Shown here: positions 1 to 10,117 of the stretch, piece by piece
How the letters are laid out: each line of letters opens with the position of its first letter
Position numbering within the stretch: position 1 is the stretch's first letter
Assembly: GCA_003640385.1 (NCBI GenBank)
Contig: RCAB01000509.1
Span: forward strand, 5,691 to 43,300
Length of the DNA stretch: 37,610 bases
Direction: 5' to 3'
From: Setaria digitata
Taxonomy: Eukaryota; Nematoda; Chromadorea; Rhabditida; Setariidae
Made by a program: the position numbers and the translations under genes
The notes under the pieces: model-generated
Told to the model about the DNA's origin: nothing
Database searches by the model: none
What the model saw: only the letters and a program-made list of their open reading frames with translations

Positions 1-36
<36 letters not shown>
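1..36. repeat. (AAT)n microsatellite at the window edge
   Basis: Twelve uninterrupted AAT units occupy the first 36 bases, and the tract may continue outside the window. Confidence 0.95.
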
Positions 37-38
<2 letters not shown>

Positions 39-3000
39 TCTGATAATTGGTAAATCTTTAAATTTGATTATTACATTAATAGCATATCGAGGCAAAATAT
101 ACTAGTAAAAATGGATTACTTTATAAAATATGGCTTATTACATTAATTTATTCATTTCAGGGTGTGAAATGTCTAAAATCCATATCCTATCTCTCTTTGC
201 TAGTTGGAATATATCAGAATTGCATGATTCAACAAGCTTTGAAATACTAAAAGTGGAAAAAGAGAAGAGAGAGAGAAAAAAAAAGGAAACATATACGTTG
301 CAACATATAACATGAAATGCATATTTACATTTATGGAAAATTAATATGGCTTAAAATTAATTATAACAATCGATGTGATCAAAATTAACGAATTAATAAA
401 AAATTAATGAAGTATATGATACTCTGCTAGCAAAAAAAAGTAGCAGTGTTTTCTGCAGAGTCCTTTAATTTAAAAGAAAAAAAAAAGAATTTGGCTATGA
501 AAATCCTGAAATTAACTAAAGCCTCTCTTCTAGAATTTGCAAAATACGGATAAAATTGAATGTTTGCTAAAGCAATTAGTTAAAACATTTTGATGCAAAA
601 CAAGAAAATATTAGCTTTTCGAACTGCAAAAAAGAAAAAAGAAAGAAAATGCTAAATATGAAGAATTTTTCTCGTGTTCCCACAGTTCAAAAAAAATTAC
701 ATTTTATCGAAAATTTTTGCATTTTGCTAAAAATTTTGATATACATTGACTTTTTTTGTTTTAAAGCAAAGAGTTTTCAGAAATTAGAAAATTCCACTTT
801 GTCCTAAACGTTTATTCCTTCAATTCGACACCAAAATATTTCGTATTTTCATGAAAATCTTATAAAATTTGTTTTTTTTTTTTTTTTTAAGGCAACAGAT
901 GAAAAAAATTGCTATAAGGAGGCAATGAAATTTTTACTGATCGATAAGTGTAATTTTTTTTTTATTAAAATATCACACAATATGTTTTTTAAAAAGCAAC
1001 AGGTAATATTATTATTGTAATTATTATTTATTGTTATTTACCAATATTATTTACTATCGTTATTTGTTATTACTATTCAATTTTTACTATTTAATATTAT
1101 TTCTTATCATTTCTTATCATTATCATTCATTGTTTGCTTTGTTACTATTGTTCATTATTAAACTATTACTGGTATTATTATTATCAACATTAGAAAAAGA
1201 TATTTTCCTACTTTCTCTTTATTACCCGCTCTATCTTTCATTCACTATCGTTTCAAATAACAGGTGCACCTGAACATTGAGGTAGTTTTTTTTTTTTTTT
1301 TTTTCTTGAAAGGTAACGCTACCATAATTAAGTCCAACACATCTGGCATAGATCCATTCATTACCTATTCCGTTTCGGCTTAGTCTCAAAAAAAAAATCT
1401 TTCCTATCTCTTTTTTGCTTTTTTTTTTCCACTCCATCTATACATCCTTTAATCTTAAAATGATTTTGGTAGCTTAAAAGACTTTTTCTACCTTACCATT
1501 ATTAAATTGTTTGTCTTTTTTGAGTTTAAAGTTTTGAAATTTTAATGTTTTAAAACATTAAAAAAATTGCCTCCAAATCTTTATTAACTCATGATGATCT
1601 TGTTACAAATATTCCTAGTGTTTTTTGATAAATATCATGTGTAAATGGATCGGAAATCATCATCAAAAGAATTAAAATTACACAAAATGCATAACAAAAT
1701 TACTGTAACATAGAAAAATTGCCTTTTCTTCATCGTCTTATTTTTTGACAATTTTTTACTAGACAAAATAGTTAGTAAAGTTAACTTTAGTCTTGTTGTT
1801 TAGTTATAAAAATTTTTCAAAAATTTTATTTAAGAAAATTTAAAAATTTTTATTAAAAAACACAATTTTTTTTTCTTTTGAAAACCGTCAAAGATTTTTC
1901 CCGAAAAGTAATTATTAATCGATTATCAAACAGTTAAACGATATTTTCAATCCCTGAACACTAACTATAATGCTCAATAATTCATTCGTTATATATTGTT
2001 TTAAAATACCTTTTTTTTTTTCTTGCAAACCCTTGCTACACTTAAAAATGATTGGCGGAAAAGAGTTTCGTAATTATGAAATTTTAAACTTCTTTCCTAT
2101 GTGCTCCGAATGCATTTGAATATTTTGGCGATTAAACTGTAATCCTTCACTTGATGGTAGAATTTCCGAACACTAAGGAAAAAAGAATATTCTTGGATTA
2201 GCCACCGTAATGTGAAGGCGCCAGGAAGGTATTTTAAAATCTTTTGCTAAACTATTAAGGATTATTTTCTAGATTTTACATTGGAAAGCAAATCATTTTC
2301 ACATGCTTATCAGTAATAACAATCTTCATCATACTGTCAGACATACTTGTCATCGTATCAATTAGGCCGAAAATGATAATGTGCTAATAGATTAGACGAT
2401 AGAAAAATTGATGTATTACATTTGCGCAAGAATGATTTATTATCAAATTACCCAATCAAATATTTTATTAGAAGAAAATTAAAAGAAATTTATAAAACTT
2501 AAATTTAATAATCAAACTTTCATCAAGTAATAAATTCTCTTGCAAAATTTATTAGAATAATAATTAAAATTTCTTTGAGAGAGAGAGAAAAAGAAAGAGA
2601 AAGGAAAAAAAAGGAGGAATCAACAAAAGAATAAATATAAGTGTACATAATTGAGTTAAATCTCTTAATTGGAATCTTCATCGATAAATTCTGCGTACTA
2701 CATGAAGCTCATTGAGATAGTATTGGAAAATAGCAAAAATGAGATATATGCCAGGAAGACTTATCAGTTAAGCTTAGCTTTCATTAATCTTTCACTTCGC
2801 CATTAATTCCGACAGTTCTTTTTTTTCTTAAATAATCAAAGTTGTAGGTTTATTTCGAAAATGTATGTTATTGCTTATAATTAATTCACCATTTTTTTTT
2901 TAGTTTAAATAAAAAACAAATGCAGGAGAATAGAAAAAAAAAATGAAAATGAAAAACTGAATAAAAAGGAAGCTAAATGAATAAGCAAAGCTTATGAAAG

Positions 3001-3126
3001 GTGATAAAGTGATAAAAATAAATTGCGAAAAATTTATCACTTTAAGAAGATAAAAAAGAAAAAACTACCCGAAGTATTCGTTTCTTTATTTTTGCTACTA
3101 TAAAATTATTTCATCCAATCTTGACA

Positions 3127-3162
3127 TTTTCTTCTTTCTCCCTTCTTCTCTCTTTCTCTTTC
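3127..3162. repeat. Homopyrimidine tract
   Basis: 36 consecutive C/T bases, mostly CTT/CTC. It is partly complementary to the purine tract about 90 bp downstream, so a fold-back is possible. Confidence 0.85.
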
Positions 3163-3249
3163 ACTTCTACTACATTAATTCAATAAAACAGATAAATCAT
3201 GTATGATAAAAAAATAAAATAAAAAAAAAAGATTGAAAAATGCAAAAGC

Positions 3250-3308
3250 AAGAAGAGAAGAGAGAAAGAGGGAGAGAGAGAGAGGGAGAGAGAGGGAGGG
3301 AGGGAAAA
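3250..3308. repeat. Homopurine GA-rich tract
   Basis: 59 consecutive purines, grading from AGAAGAG to GAGAGAG to GGGAGGG. Its length and purity permit triplex (H-DNA) formation in principle. GAGAG motifs also occur on this strand. Confidence 0.9.
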
Positions 3309-4307
3309 TAAAATGAAATAAAATAAAATAAAAAGTTATTGAATCGAAGCAAAACTGGTCTCTCTTTTCAGGAATTATTTGTGAAGTTTTTTAAAAAAAA
3401 GAAATGAAATAAAATTCATTTCATCATTTCTTTTTCTTTTTTTTTCCCCTCCTCCATTTTTCTACCGTAATATCGGATGTTGTTAATAATGTTGATCAGT
3501 GAGAGAATGTTATATGAAAGAGGGGAAGAGGACAAAAAAAGAAAGCGATAGAAAGAGTGATAAAGAGATAATAAAAAAAAAAAAAGCGGAAATAAAATGA
3601 ATGAATAGATTAACCTATTGGATGAATATTGTTCACATATGGGATATCAGAAAGAAAAGAGTTTTATCAGAAGTAATAATGTGATAAATTTTAACAATTT
3701 TATAATAGAGAGGAAACTGATAAAATTATGCACTGTTATCGTTGATAACATGATACATTGTTACCAATTGTAATATACTTCATTTCTTTTTTTTTTTTTT
3801 TTCATTTCTTTCTCTTACCCTCTCTCGCTTTTTTCTGCAATTTGTTCGAAGCTTTCAACATTCCGATGTCAAACATTCCTTATAATTTCACTAATTTTTC
3901 TTGTTTAATCATGTTAAAAGAAAAGAAAATAAGAATGAATGATGCGGATGAAGGAATAATTTATAGGCAAATAAAATAAGAATAAATGAAACAGAGGTGG
4001 AAAAATAAAAATGGCAAGAAGAAAGAAATAAATGAATTTATTAGCAAATAAATGTAAAACTCAGAAAAAGGTGAGCTATTTACACGAAACTTATTGATAA
4101 AGAAATAAAAAGATAAAACTCAAGTATGGTATAGAAATAATGAATAAATTTGTCGAAAAAATGAAAATTTTCATTGCCGTAGTTTTAAAAAAGAAACAGA
4201 AATAAAAAGCGAAAAATACAGTTTTTCTTTTTGTAACCGGAAATTACCAGCAGTACTATTGGTTGATACTTATAACGGTAATTAAGAATGGCTAATAGCA
4301 ATAACAA

Positions 4308-4535
4308 ACCAATAACAATAATAATAATAATAGTAATATTAATGATATAATAATAATGATAATAATAATTATTATCAATAATGAATAATAATAATGAATA
4401 ATAATAATAATAATATTACTACTATTATTATTATTGTTATTATTATTATTATTGTTATTATTATTATTGTTATTATTATTATTATTGTTATTATTATTAT
4501 TATTGTTATTATTATTATTGTTATTATTATTATAT
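4308..4535. repeat. AAT/ATT microsatellite with higher-order TTG punctuation
   Basis: The left half is AAT/AAC-rich. The right half (from about 4421) is ATT runs broken at regular 12-15 bp intervals by a TTG/GTT unit, giving a higher-order repeat. The two halves are roughly inverted complements. A 160-codon minus-strand open frame across it (Ile/Thr-rich) is a repeat artefact. Confidence 0.9.
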
Positions 4536-4597
4536 AGCAGTAATGATAATATAGTAATAAATAAGTAAATAATACACTAAGAAAATAATAATGTGTT

Positions 4598-4789
4598 TTG
4601 CTTAATATAAGCATGCAATTCATCAGAATATCAGAATATGTTGCAAATAAAATTAATATGTTGACCAGTGAAATAGACAAAATCGAACAATATTCAAAAG
4701 ATGGAGCATTGCAAAATTTTTCTATTGCCAGATATTCTGAAATTACTAAAGCAAATAAAGAGGATGTTTTGTTCTTTAAAAAGACTTGA
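4598..4789 (+). CDS. Small unrecognised ORF in intron 2, doubtful
   Basis: A 63-codon plus-strand frame in the intron of the minus-strand Dll gene. Unlike most open frames here its composition is balanced (MQFIRISEYVANKINM..., ending KANKEDVLFFKKT) rather than Phe/Ile/Lys repeat. I recognise no family. No strong acceptor precedes it (ataag near 4611 is weak) and no clear donor follows. The opposite strand is also open, which weakens the case. It may be chance, a decayed coding fragment or an exon of a nested gene. Confidence 0.12.
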   Translation: MLNISMQFIRISEYVANKINMLTSEIDKIEQYSKDGALQNFSIARYSEITKANKEDVLFFKKT

Positions 4790-5769
4790 ATTTTGATAGG
4801 TTTGCTAAAAAAAAATTGAAAATTAAAATTGATATTAGTAATGTAATTATTATGCAAGAATCAGATGAGTTTTGGTCATGTTTTAAATAAAATGAGAAAG
4901 TGTGAAGGTTTTAATTAACAATCTAATGATTAATAGTTGAGAAAACGTTAAAAAATTTTCGAAAATAATGTTTTAACAGTGAAAAAAAAAAAAATGCCGA
5001 ATAATCTTCTTTTTTTTTTGGCATTTTTTAGCAATAGAATGATTGGTTGAGACACGAAAGATAAGGTATTAGAAAGGATTGAAAAGCCTAGGGAAATCCT
5101 AGATCCCAGATAATCTCAGAGAATCCAAAGCTTAAAAAACAATGGATACTGATTGATAGATACTGATGGCTCACTTTCAGCCCGTGTCATATTATGGACA
5201 ATTCAAAAAATAATTGCATAATATTATTTTTTTTTTTCTGATTACCAATTTTCTGATCACAATCTCTTAATTTATAGTAAATGATTGAACTTCATTACTT
5301 ATGATTGTGGACTATATTTCATGTAATGGCGACTTCCTGCTAATGTAATCTAAATTGAAATCTGAAATCTGTACTATAAGAATAAATCTCAAAATGGTGT
5401 ATGCGCTCAAGCAAATATTAATATATTTAAAGCAATGAACTTCAAAATCATTGTTATATGGATGTATAAGTGAAATAACTAACTGACTGTTAAGATCTTC
5501 AACAGTTTGATTTAACGTTCATTTTCAAAATTTTTCAAGAAAAAAAAAAAACTTTGACTTGTTTCGATAATTAATTTCAAATTTTTTTGAAAAGAAAGGA
5601 AAAATTTATATTTAAATACAATGTTAGAACAAAAAAGAACTCTCATTTCGATAACTCACTTATAATATCTAATTATTTTCATTTCTGCACTTAATGCAAA
5701 TTAAAACTTGTTAACATAATAATTTCGATTAAGGAAGTTTTCATTTTTGTGATGAAAAAAGAATTTTAC

Positions 5770-5960
5770 CTGTGTTTGAGTAAGTCCTAATCTTGAGGCA
5801 AGCTCAGCACGTTCTGGTAACGCCAAATATTGAGTTTTATGAAACCTCTTTTGTAATTCTTGCAATTGTAAACTGGTATAAATTGTTCGAGGTTTTCGTA
5901 CGCGTTTACCTTTCCCATTAATCCTAACTTCACCACCTTCGATGATTTTTGTTGAATGTT
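5770..5960 (-). CDS. Dll: Distal-less/Dlx homeobox protein, exon 2 (linker and homeodomain residues 1-44)
   Basis: 191-bp internal exon between an acceptor (gcattttcag, AG at 5962-5961) and a donor (CAG|GTAAAA, GT at 5769-5768). It enters in phase 1 and leaves in phase 0. It encodes the family signature [12 protein letters not shown] followed by RKPRTIYTS and [12 protein letters not shown], near-identical to Dlx/Distal-less proteins. In homeodomain numbering R5, L16, F20, L26 and L40 are all present, and the exon ends GLTQTQ at Q44. Helices I and II are therefore encoded here. Helix III (V45-K-I-W48-F-Q-N51) must be on the next exon. The Q44/V45 split is the known intron position of Dlx genes. 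Variation from vertebrate and fly proteins ([13 protein letters not shown]) suggests a diverged, probably nematode, ceh-43-type orthologue. Together with exon 1 it makes 340 codons in the window; the C-terminus is absent. Confidence 0.95.
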
Positions 5961-7140
5961 CTGAAAATGCTACAGAAAATTTCTGTATTTTGAAATTATA
6001 AATTTTTGAAATTTTGATTCAATTATTAAAAATACAATTATTTGGAAGGAATTTGATTAGAATAAAATGTAACATGAGACTTAGATATATGACGAATGAA
6101 AATTTAATCAGTCGAAATAAACTAGCTTGCAAGCAAATATATAATGTAAATATTGTAAACACAATACAACACAAGAATTAAATTAAAGCTTTTAGTGGAG
6201 TTTGATTTTCGTTGACTTTAAAATTTAGGTAAGGCAAATTTTTAGCAAAATTTCGTCATTTCGGTGACGATATTAGTTGCAGATCAAGGAATCTCTAATC
6301 ATTTCACTCCTGACTTATTTCCTTTGATATATGCTACAATAAATTCATCATTATAGCATTTAAAAAAAGAAAATTAGAAAGCTTATGAGTGAGAAATAGA
6401 ATTTTTAAAATCTTTTAATTAAAAGAAGCTTCTCGCTGATGATAACGGAGTCTATTTATAAATAGAATCTACCCGTGTTGATTTACCATTAGTTATAAGT
6501 AGCTTCACATCTAATGATTCTTGCCAGATATCAGCATAAGTCCCACCTTTCCAACTGTCATGTTATAAAGCAAGAATTTATCATCTAAGCATCTAAGGTA
6601 ATGTTTATAAAAATTAGTCAAAATTGTCTAGAAGTAAATAATGACGAAAGAACAGAAAGAGAAAACTAACAATAATATTTATTCCATATATTTTTAAATT
6701 GAATCTTTTCATTTCTAGCAACGAGATTTTCAGAAGCATCAATCCAAAAATAACTTCTTATAATCAATCAATTTCTCTGAGGAACTTACTGTTCTAGTTC
6801 ATTTGATCCTCAAAATCATCAAGAAAAAGGAAGAAGTTCAAAAAGGAAAAAAAAATTGATGAAAGAATGAAAAATTTTGAAAAGTTCCAACAAAAAAAAA
6901 ATGAAAATATCCCACAGAAAATGCCAGGAAATTTGTTTTTTGAAATAGAAGGAAAAAGAAAAAATGAAGGAAGGAAATGATGGAGTAACGAATGGGTCAA
7001 AAATTTTTGCTCATTTCTACTTGAAATGATTAGACTGACGATGGCGAATATGATGATGGTGTGATCGTTTGGCTGGTTGGTTGATTGGTTGCTAGTTAAA
7101 ATGCTTGGTTATAATTTTGAATAAATAACCATTAATTATG

Positions 7141-7255
7141 GAACAAGAGGGTCTAGACTGAGCCGACTCAGTCCAGAGAAATGGAAGCATACTGGAAATG
7201 AAAAGGAGGGCGGGAGTGGAGTAGAGAGGGGTTGAAGAGGTAGATCCAAGGCATT
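7141..7255. promoter_or_regulatory. GC-richer patch in intron 1 with inverted repeat
   Basis: In a region of about 25% GC this segment is markedly GC-richer. It contains a 7-bp inverted repeat, GACTGAG-CCGA-CTCAGTC (7156-7173), then a purine-rich run with GGAGGGCGGGAG (7205-7216). Intronic regulatory function is only inferred. Confidence 0.2.
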
Positions 7256-7265
7256 ATTACTCTAA

Positions 7266-7345
7266 TTACACTAATGATCATCATTATCATCATTATCATC
7301 ATCATCATTAACAGCAATAACATCAATACCATTATTATCATCAGT
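7266..7345. repeat. ATC/ATT microsatellite in intron 1
   Basis: An imperfect run of TCATCAT/TTATCAT triplets. Confidence 0.85.
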
Positions 7346-7548
7346 GAAAGGTGCTACCTGTAATTTCCATAATTTATAACCATCTTGACAATGATTACTA
7401 TTATTACTACTAAGTAATATAATTTGTTCATATAAATAGCATAAATTAATGATTATTGCTTTCCTCCTTTTTTTTTTTTTCGTTTGTTTTTTTTTTTTTT
7501 TTTTTTATTTTCATGTGATATTTGAGCATGCACTGATATAGTTTTTAC

Positions 7549-8377
7549 CTTCGGGTGAACTAGCCGACTGTTGATGATACATAAAATGAGGAGCGGTACC
7601 GGCTGTAGCAGTACCATATGGTGTACCGGATACAGTTGCAGCTGCAGCAACAGCAACTGCTGCTGATGCTGATGTTGGAAATGAATTCTGATAAAAATAT
7701 GATGACATTGGTGCAGCACCACGGGTAAAATCATGACTACTACCAGCGGTACTGGTAGAAGATTGCAGCGGATTGTAGCAATTTGATGGTCCAACATTAT
7801 ACAGTGACTGCGGTGGTGGTGGTGGCGGTGGTGGCGGTGGTTGTGGTTGCTGTTGCTGAGGTTGCTGTTGTGATGATGATGATGGAGGTGGCGGTGGTGG
7901 TGGCGGTGGTGGCGGTGGCGGTGGTGGTGCTGGACCAGGTGCTGCACCATAATCTTGAAATGTTGGCGGCTTTTGATCCATATCCATATATGATATCGCT
8001 GTTGATAGCTTTCCAGCTGATAACAATGGTCGCAATGTTAAGTTTATTCCAGTTTCGATTATCGTTTCTGTTTCAGTTTCGGTTCCTATTCCAGTAACGG
8101 ATACTGTCGTTGTCGTTGTTGTTGTTGTTGACAGATCTGTAGAAGAAGAACGTCTATTAGTGATGATTGGTAAGCTTAAACTGGCAATTTGTGAGGATAG
8201 ATAATGATAATGATGATGCGTTTGCGGAGGTACGTCCTTATTGTTGTCCCTCAATGATAGCGACAACGACGCCAACGGCAACGATGATGACAACGGTGAC
8301 AGCGACGACGATGACAACGACGACAAAGAAGAAGAAGAAGAAGAAGAAGAAGGAGAAGGAGAAGGAGAAGAAGACAT
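7549..8377 (-). CDS. Dll: Distal-less/Dlx homeobox protein, exon 1 (N-terminal part)
   Basis: First coding exon of a Distal-less-type homeodomain transcription factor (nuclear, sequence-specific DNA binding). From the ATG at 8377 it encodes 276 codons plus one base: a Ser-rich stretch (about residues 2-42), poly-Thr (84-91), Pro runs (151-165 and 180-189) flanking Ser/Gln tracts, and an Ala/Val-rich stretch (236-248), ending SASSPE. The donor reads GAAG|GTAAAA at 7549/7548. The leftover G is phase 1 and joins the AA starting exon 2 to restore a Glu codon, giving [16 protein letters not shown]. That matches the Dlx linker leading to GKGK and the homeodomain, which is the main reason to join these exons. 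The start is uncertain: the first 130 residues arise largely from purine and CAA/CGA-type repeats, and the second Met (131, codon at 7985-7987, MDMDQKPP) is a credible alternative start. Open frames on other strands here are repeat shadows. Confidence 0.85.
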
Positions 8378-8880
8378 TTTCAGCAGTTGTCATACCCATT
8401 CACCATCAATGTGCTCAAAACTACAGTGTCCTTTTCTATCATGTTACATGTATACAGACATTTATAGAGTTACATAAGGAGTAAAGTAAATACATTTACT
8501 TTTAGGATGGTAAGACAACAAAAGAATTTGGAAAAAGATCAAATGATTGTTTGATGCCGCCCTATGACACTTTTCACATGTAAAGGAAATGTGACTGAAT
8601 AGGAGAAAGAGCAAAAGAGTGTAATGAAATATGATGCATGAAAGATTGAAAAGAGAAAGAAATAAAAAAGGGAGGAGAATTTTGGAACCGCCTATTAAAA
8701 ATTCTCACATCTGATTGGTTGTTATTGCTTCTGCGTGGCAAATCATTCATCCAATCTATCCTATCGCATTTTTCTTCCAATTGTATATGAATTGGACGAT
8801 ATGTCTGTCTCATGTTTGATTTTTTTTTTTTTTTTTTTCTTTTCTCTCAACAACTTTTTGACGTTGATGCATTCGGAATT
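8378..8880 (-). promoter_or_regulatory. Putative 5' UTR and proximal promoter of the Distal-less gene
   Basis: Non-coding sequence directly upstream of the exon 1 ATG. On the minus strand it carries a TATA-like CTATAAATG (8467-8459, about 85 bp before the ATG) and a consensus CCAAT box AACCAATCAG (8720-8711). A possible acceptor TCCTATTCAG ends at 8595; in a nematode it could serve spliced-leader addition or a 5' UTR intron. A poly-T run lies at 8821-8838. None of these is proven, and the transcript start is unknown. Confidence 0.3.
8711..8720 (-). promoter_or_regulatory. CCAAT box (NF-Y type)
   Basis: AACCAATCAG on the gene's strand matches the CCAAT/NF-Y core and flanks, about 335 bp upstream of the first ATG. 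It could be chance; position and orientation are compatible with the Dll promoter. Confidence 0.3.
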
Positions 8881-9640
8881 CACGTAAACATACAAAACGT
8901 ACACAGTCACGTATACTTACGTAAGCTTATACCTACATCCACCTGCAAAAAGTTATATCCACACAATCATGTATACCTTACTTACGCTTATGTTTATTTA
9001 GAAAGTTATTATATCCATGGAATCACGTACATTTACGTAAGCTTATATTTAAACCTACCTGGAAAAAAATTAAAATATCCATATAATCATGTACACTGAC
9101 TTATACCTATACCTGTCTAGAAAGTTATTATATCCATATCAAAAAGTATACCTGCATGAACTTATACTTGAATTTATCTGGAAAAAGTTATTATATCTAT
9201 ATAATTTATATACTAATCTGTGTAATTACTCATTCCTATACTTGTTCTTACCTTTAGGAAGTTGTTACATAAATACAATTACTTATGTATGCTTATATTT
9301 ATTTCTATCTTTAGAAAGTTATTATATAAATTCAACCATGTATAGCTTGCTCATATTTATAAGTATGCTCACTTGGAAAACTTACACATAAAATCACGTA
9401 TACTTATATGTGTCAATACTTATGCTTACTTACTTTCAGTTACCTATTATAGACAAAAACAGGTATACTTGCTTATGTTTGTAATTATGCTTGCAAAACT
9501 TTTATATACAAACATTCATACGTACAATATGTTTACGTATATTTTATGTATGCTTTATTTTACCTACAAATTTTATTTTAACCACAAAACATATATACAC
9601 AAATACATTCACGTACATTCACGTGTAGTATTATCGGAAT
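8880..9640. repeat. Degenerate ~60-bp minisatellite upstream of Distal-less
   Basis: About 11-12 diverged units of 53-74 bp. Each carries an AAAGTTATTATATCCATA-like core, then a (C/T)ACGTATAC-like segment, then CTTATACCT-like sequence. Cores are near 8949, 9003, 9068, 9121, 9185, 9259, 9315, 9378, 9437, 9496 and 9557. Three successive plus-strand open frames (Tyr/Leu/Ile-rich) result from the repeat and are not genes. Divergence between units suggests an old array. Confidence 0.8.
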
Positions 9641-9649
9641 ATAATTTAT

Positions 9650-10070
9650 AAGTAAAAAATAGGGCTATACACTTACGTAGGTGAAATAATAGAAGAAAAA
9701 AAAAACTATAATCAACATTCAAAATATACATATGATGATGAGTAAGCATTGATGAATTTAACAACTGCATTAAACTGAATAGAAAATGGAAATATTCATG
9801 TGATGCATAAAAATTCCACTCAACTGATACGGTAAGACGTGAAAGGATTGCGTGTACATATTTAAATTTTTGCTAAATAATCAATGTAACGTAAAGTAAA
9901 CGATTCACGTCAACACCACACATTAACTTTTTAGACATATATTTATATAAATGATATTTAAAAAAAAAAAATAAAAAAGTTTTAAGTATAATTTCATGCT
10001 GCCATATGTGCGTACATATGCAGTCCGATGCACATCCTCGAAGTGAGTAAGTGGACAGGCGTGCACGCTG
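9650..10070. other. AT-rich spacer without recognised features
   Basis: No gene or strong repeat seen. A short inverted repeat CATATGT-gcgt-ACATATG lies at 10003-10020, in a slightly GC-richer stretch before the CA repeat. Confidence 0.6.
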
Positions 10071-10077
10071 AGACAAA

Positions 10078-10079
10078 CA

Positions 10080-10117
<38 letters not shown>

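Larger units (their letters stand above)
1..5769 (-). other. Intron 2 of the Distal-less gene, 3' end outside the window
   Basis: The phase-0 intron starts at the donor GTAAAATTC (5769) and runs off the left edge. I searched the complement of 1-5760 by eye for the expected VKIWFQN helix-III coding pattern and did not find it, so at least 5.77 kb of intron is implied. It contains AAT microsatellite at the window edge, purine and pyrimidine tracts around 3.1-3.3 kb, an ATT higher-order repeat at 4.3-4.5 kb and a small plus-strand ORF at 4598-4789. The rest is AT-rich sequence with homopolymer runs and no gene I can support. Confidence 0.7.
5961..7548 (-). other. Intron 1 of the Distal-less gene
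   Basis: 1,588-bp phase-1 intron bounded by GTAAAA (7548) and TTTTCAG (5961). It holds poly-T/A runs next to exon 1 (7469-7506), an ATC/ATT-rich microsatellite patch (about 7270-7345), a GC-richer 110-bp patch (7141-7255) with a small inverted repeat, and an inverted TCGTCA/TGACGA pair at 6253-6270. I saw no additional exon in it. Confidence 0.85.

Noticed and set aside
130..315. 61-codon plus-strand frame with an acceptor-like TTCATTTCAG inside it
   Set aside because: No homology, no donor at the end, runs into poly-A-derived Lys/Arg/Glu codons, and lies antisense in the Dll intron.
7453..7950. 165-codon minus-strand frame rich in His/Arg/Leu overlapping exon 1
   Set aside because: It is the alternative reading of the CAC/CCG-type repeats of exon 1. 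It has no domain and is out of frame with the phase-matched Dll exons.
7783..8484. Plus-strand Val/Met, Asp/Glu and Thr/Lys-rich frames across exon 1
   Set aside because: Antisense readings of poly-Pro, poly-Gln and poly-Ser codons; they have no independent support.
8812..9651. Three successive plus-strand Tyr/Leu-rich open frames
   Set aside because: They follow the ~60-bp minisatellite, which happens to lack stops. Frames change between units and no domain is present.
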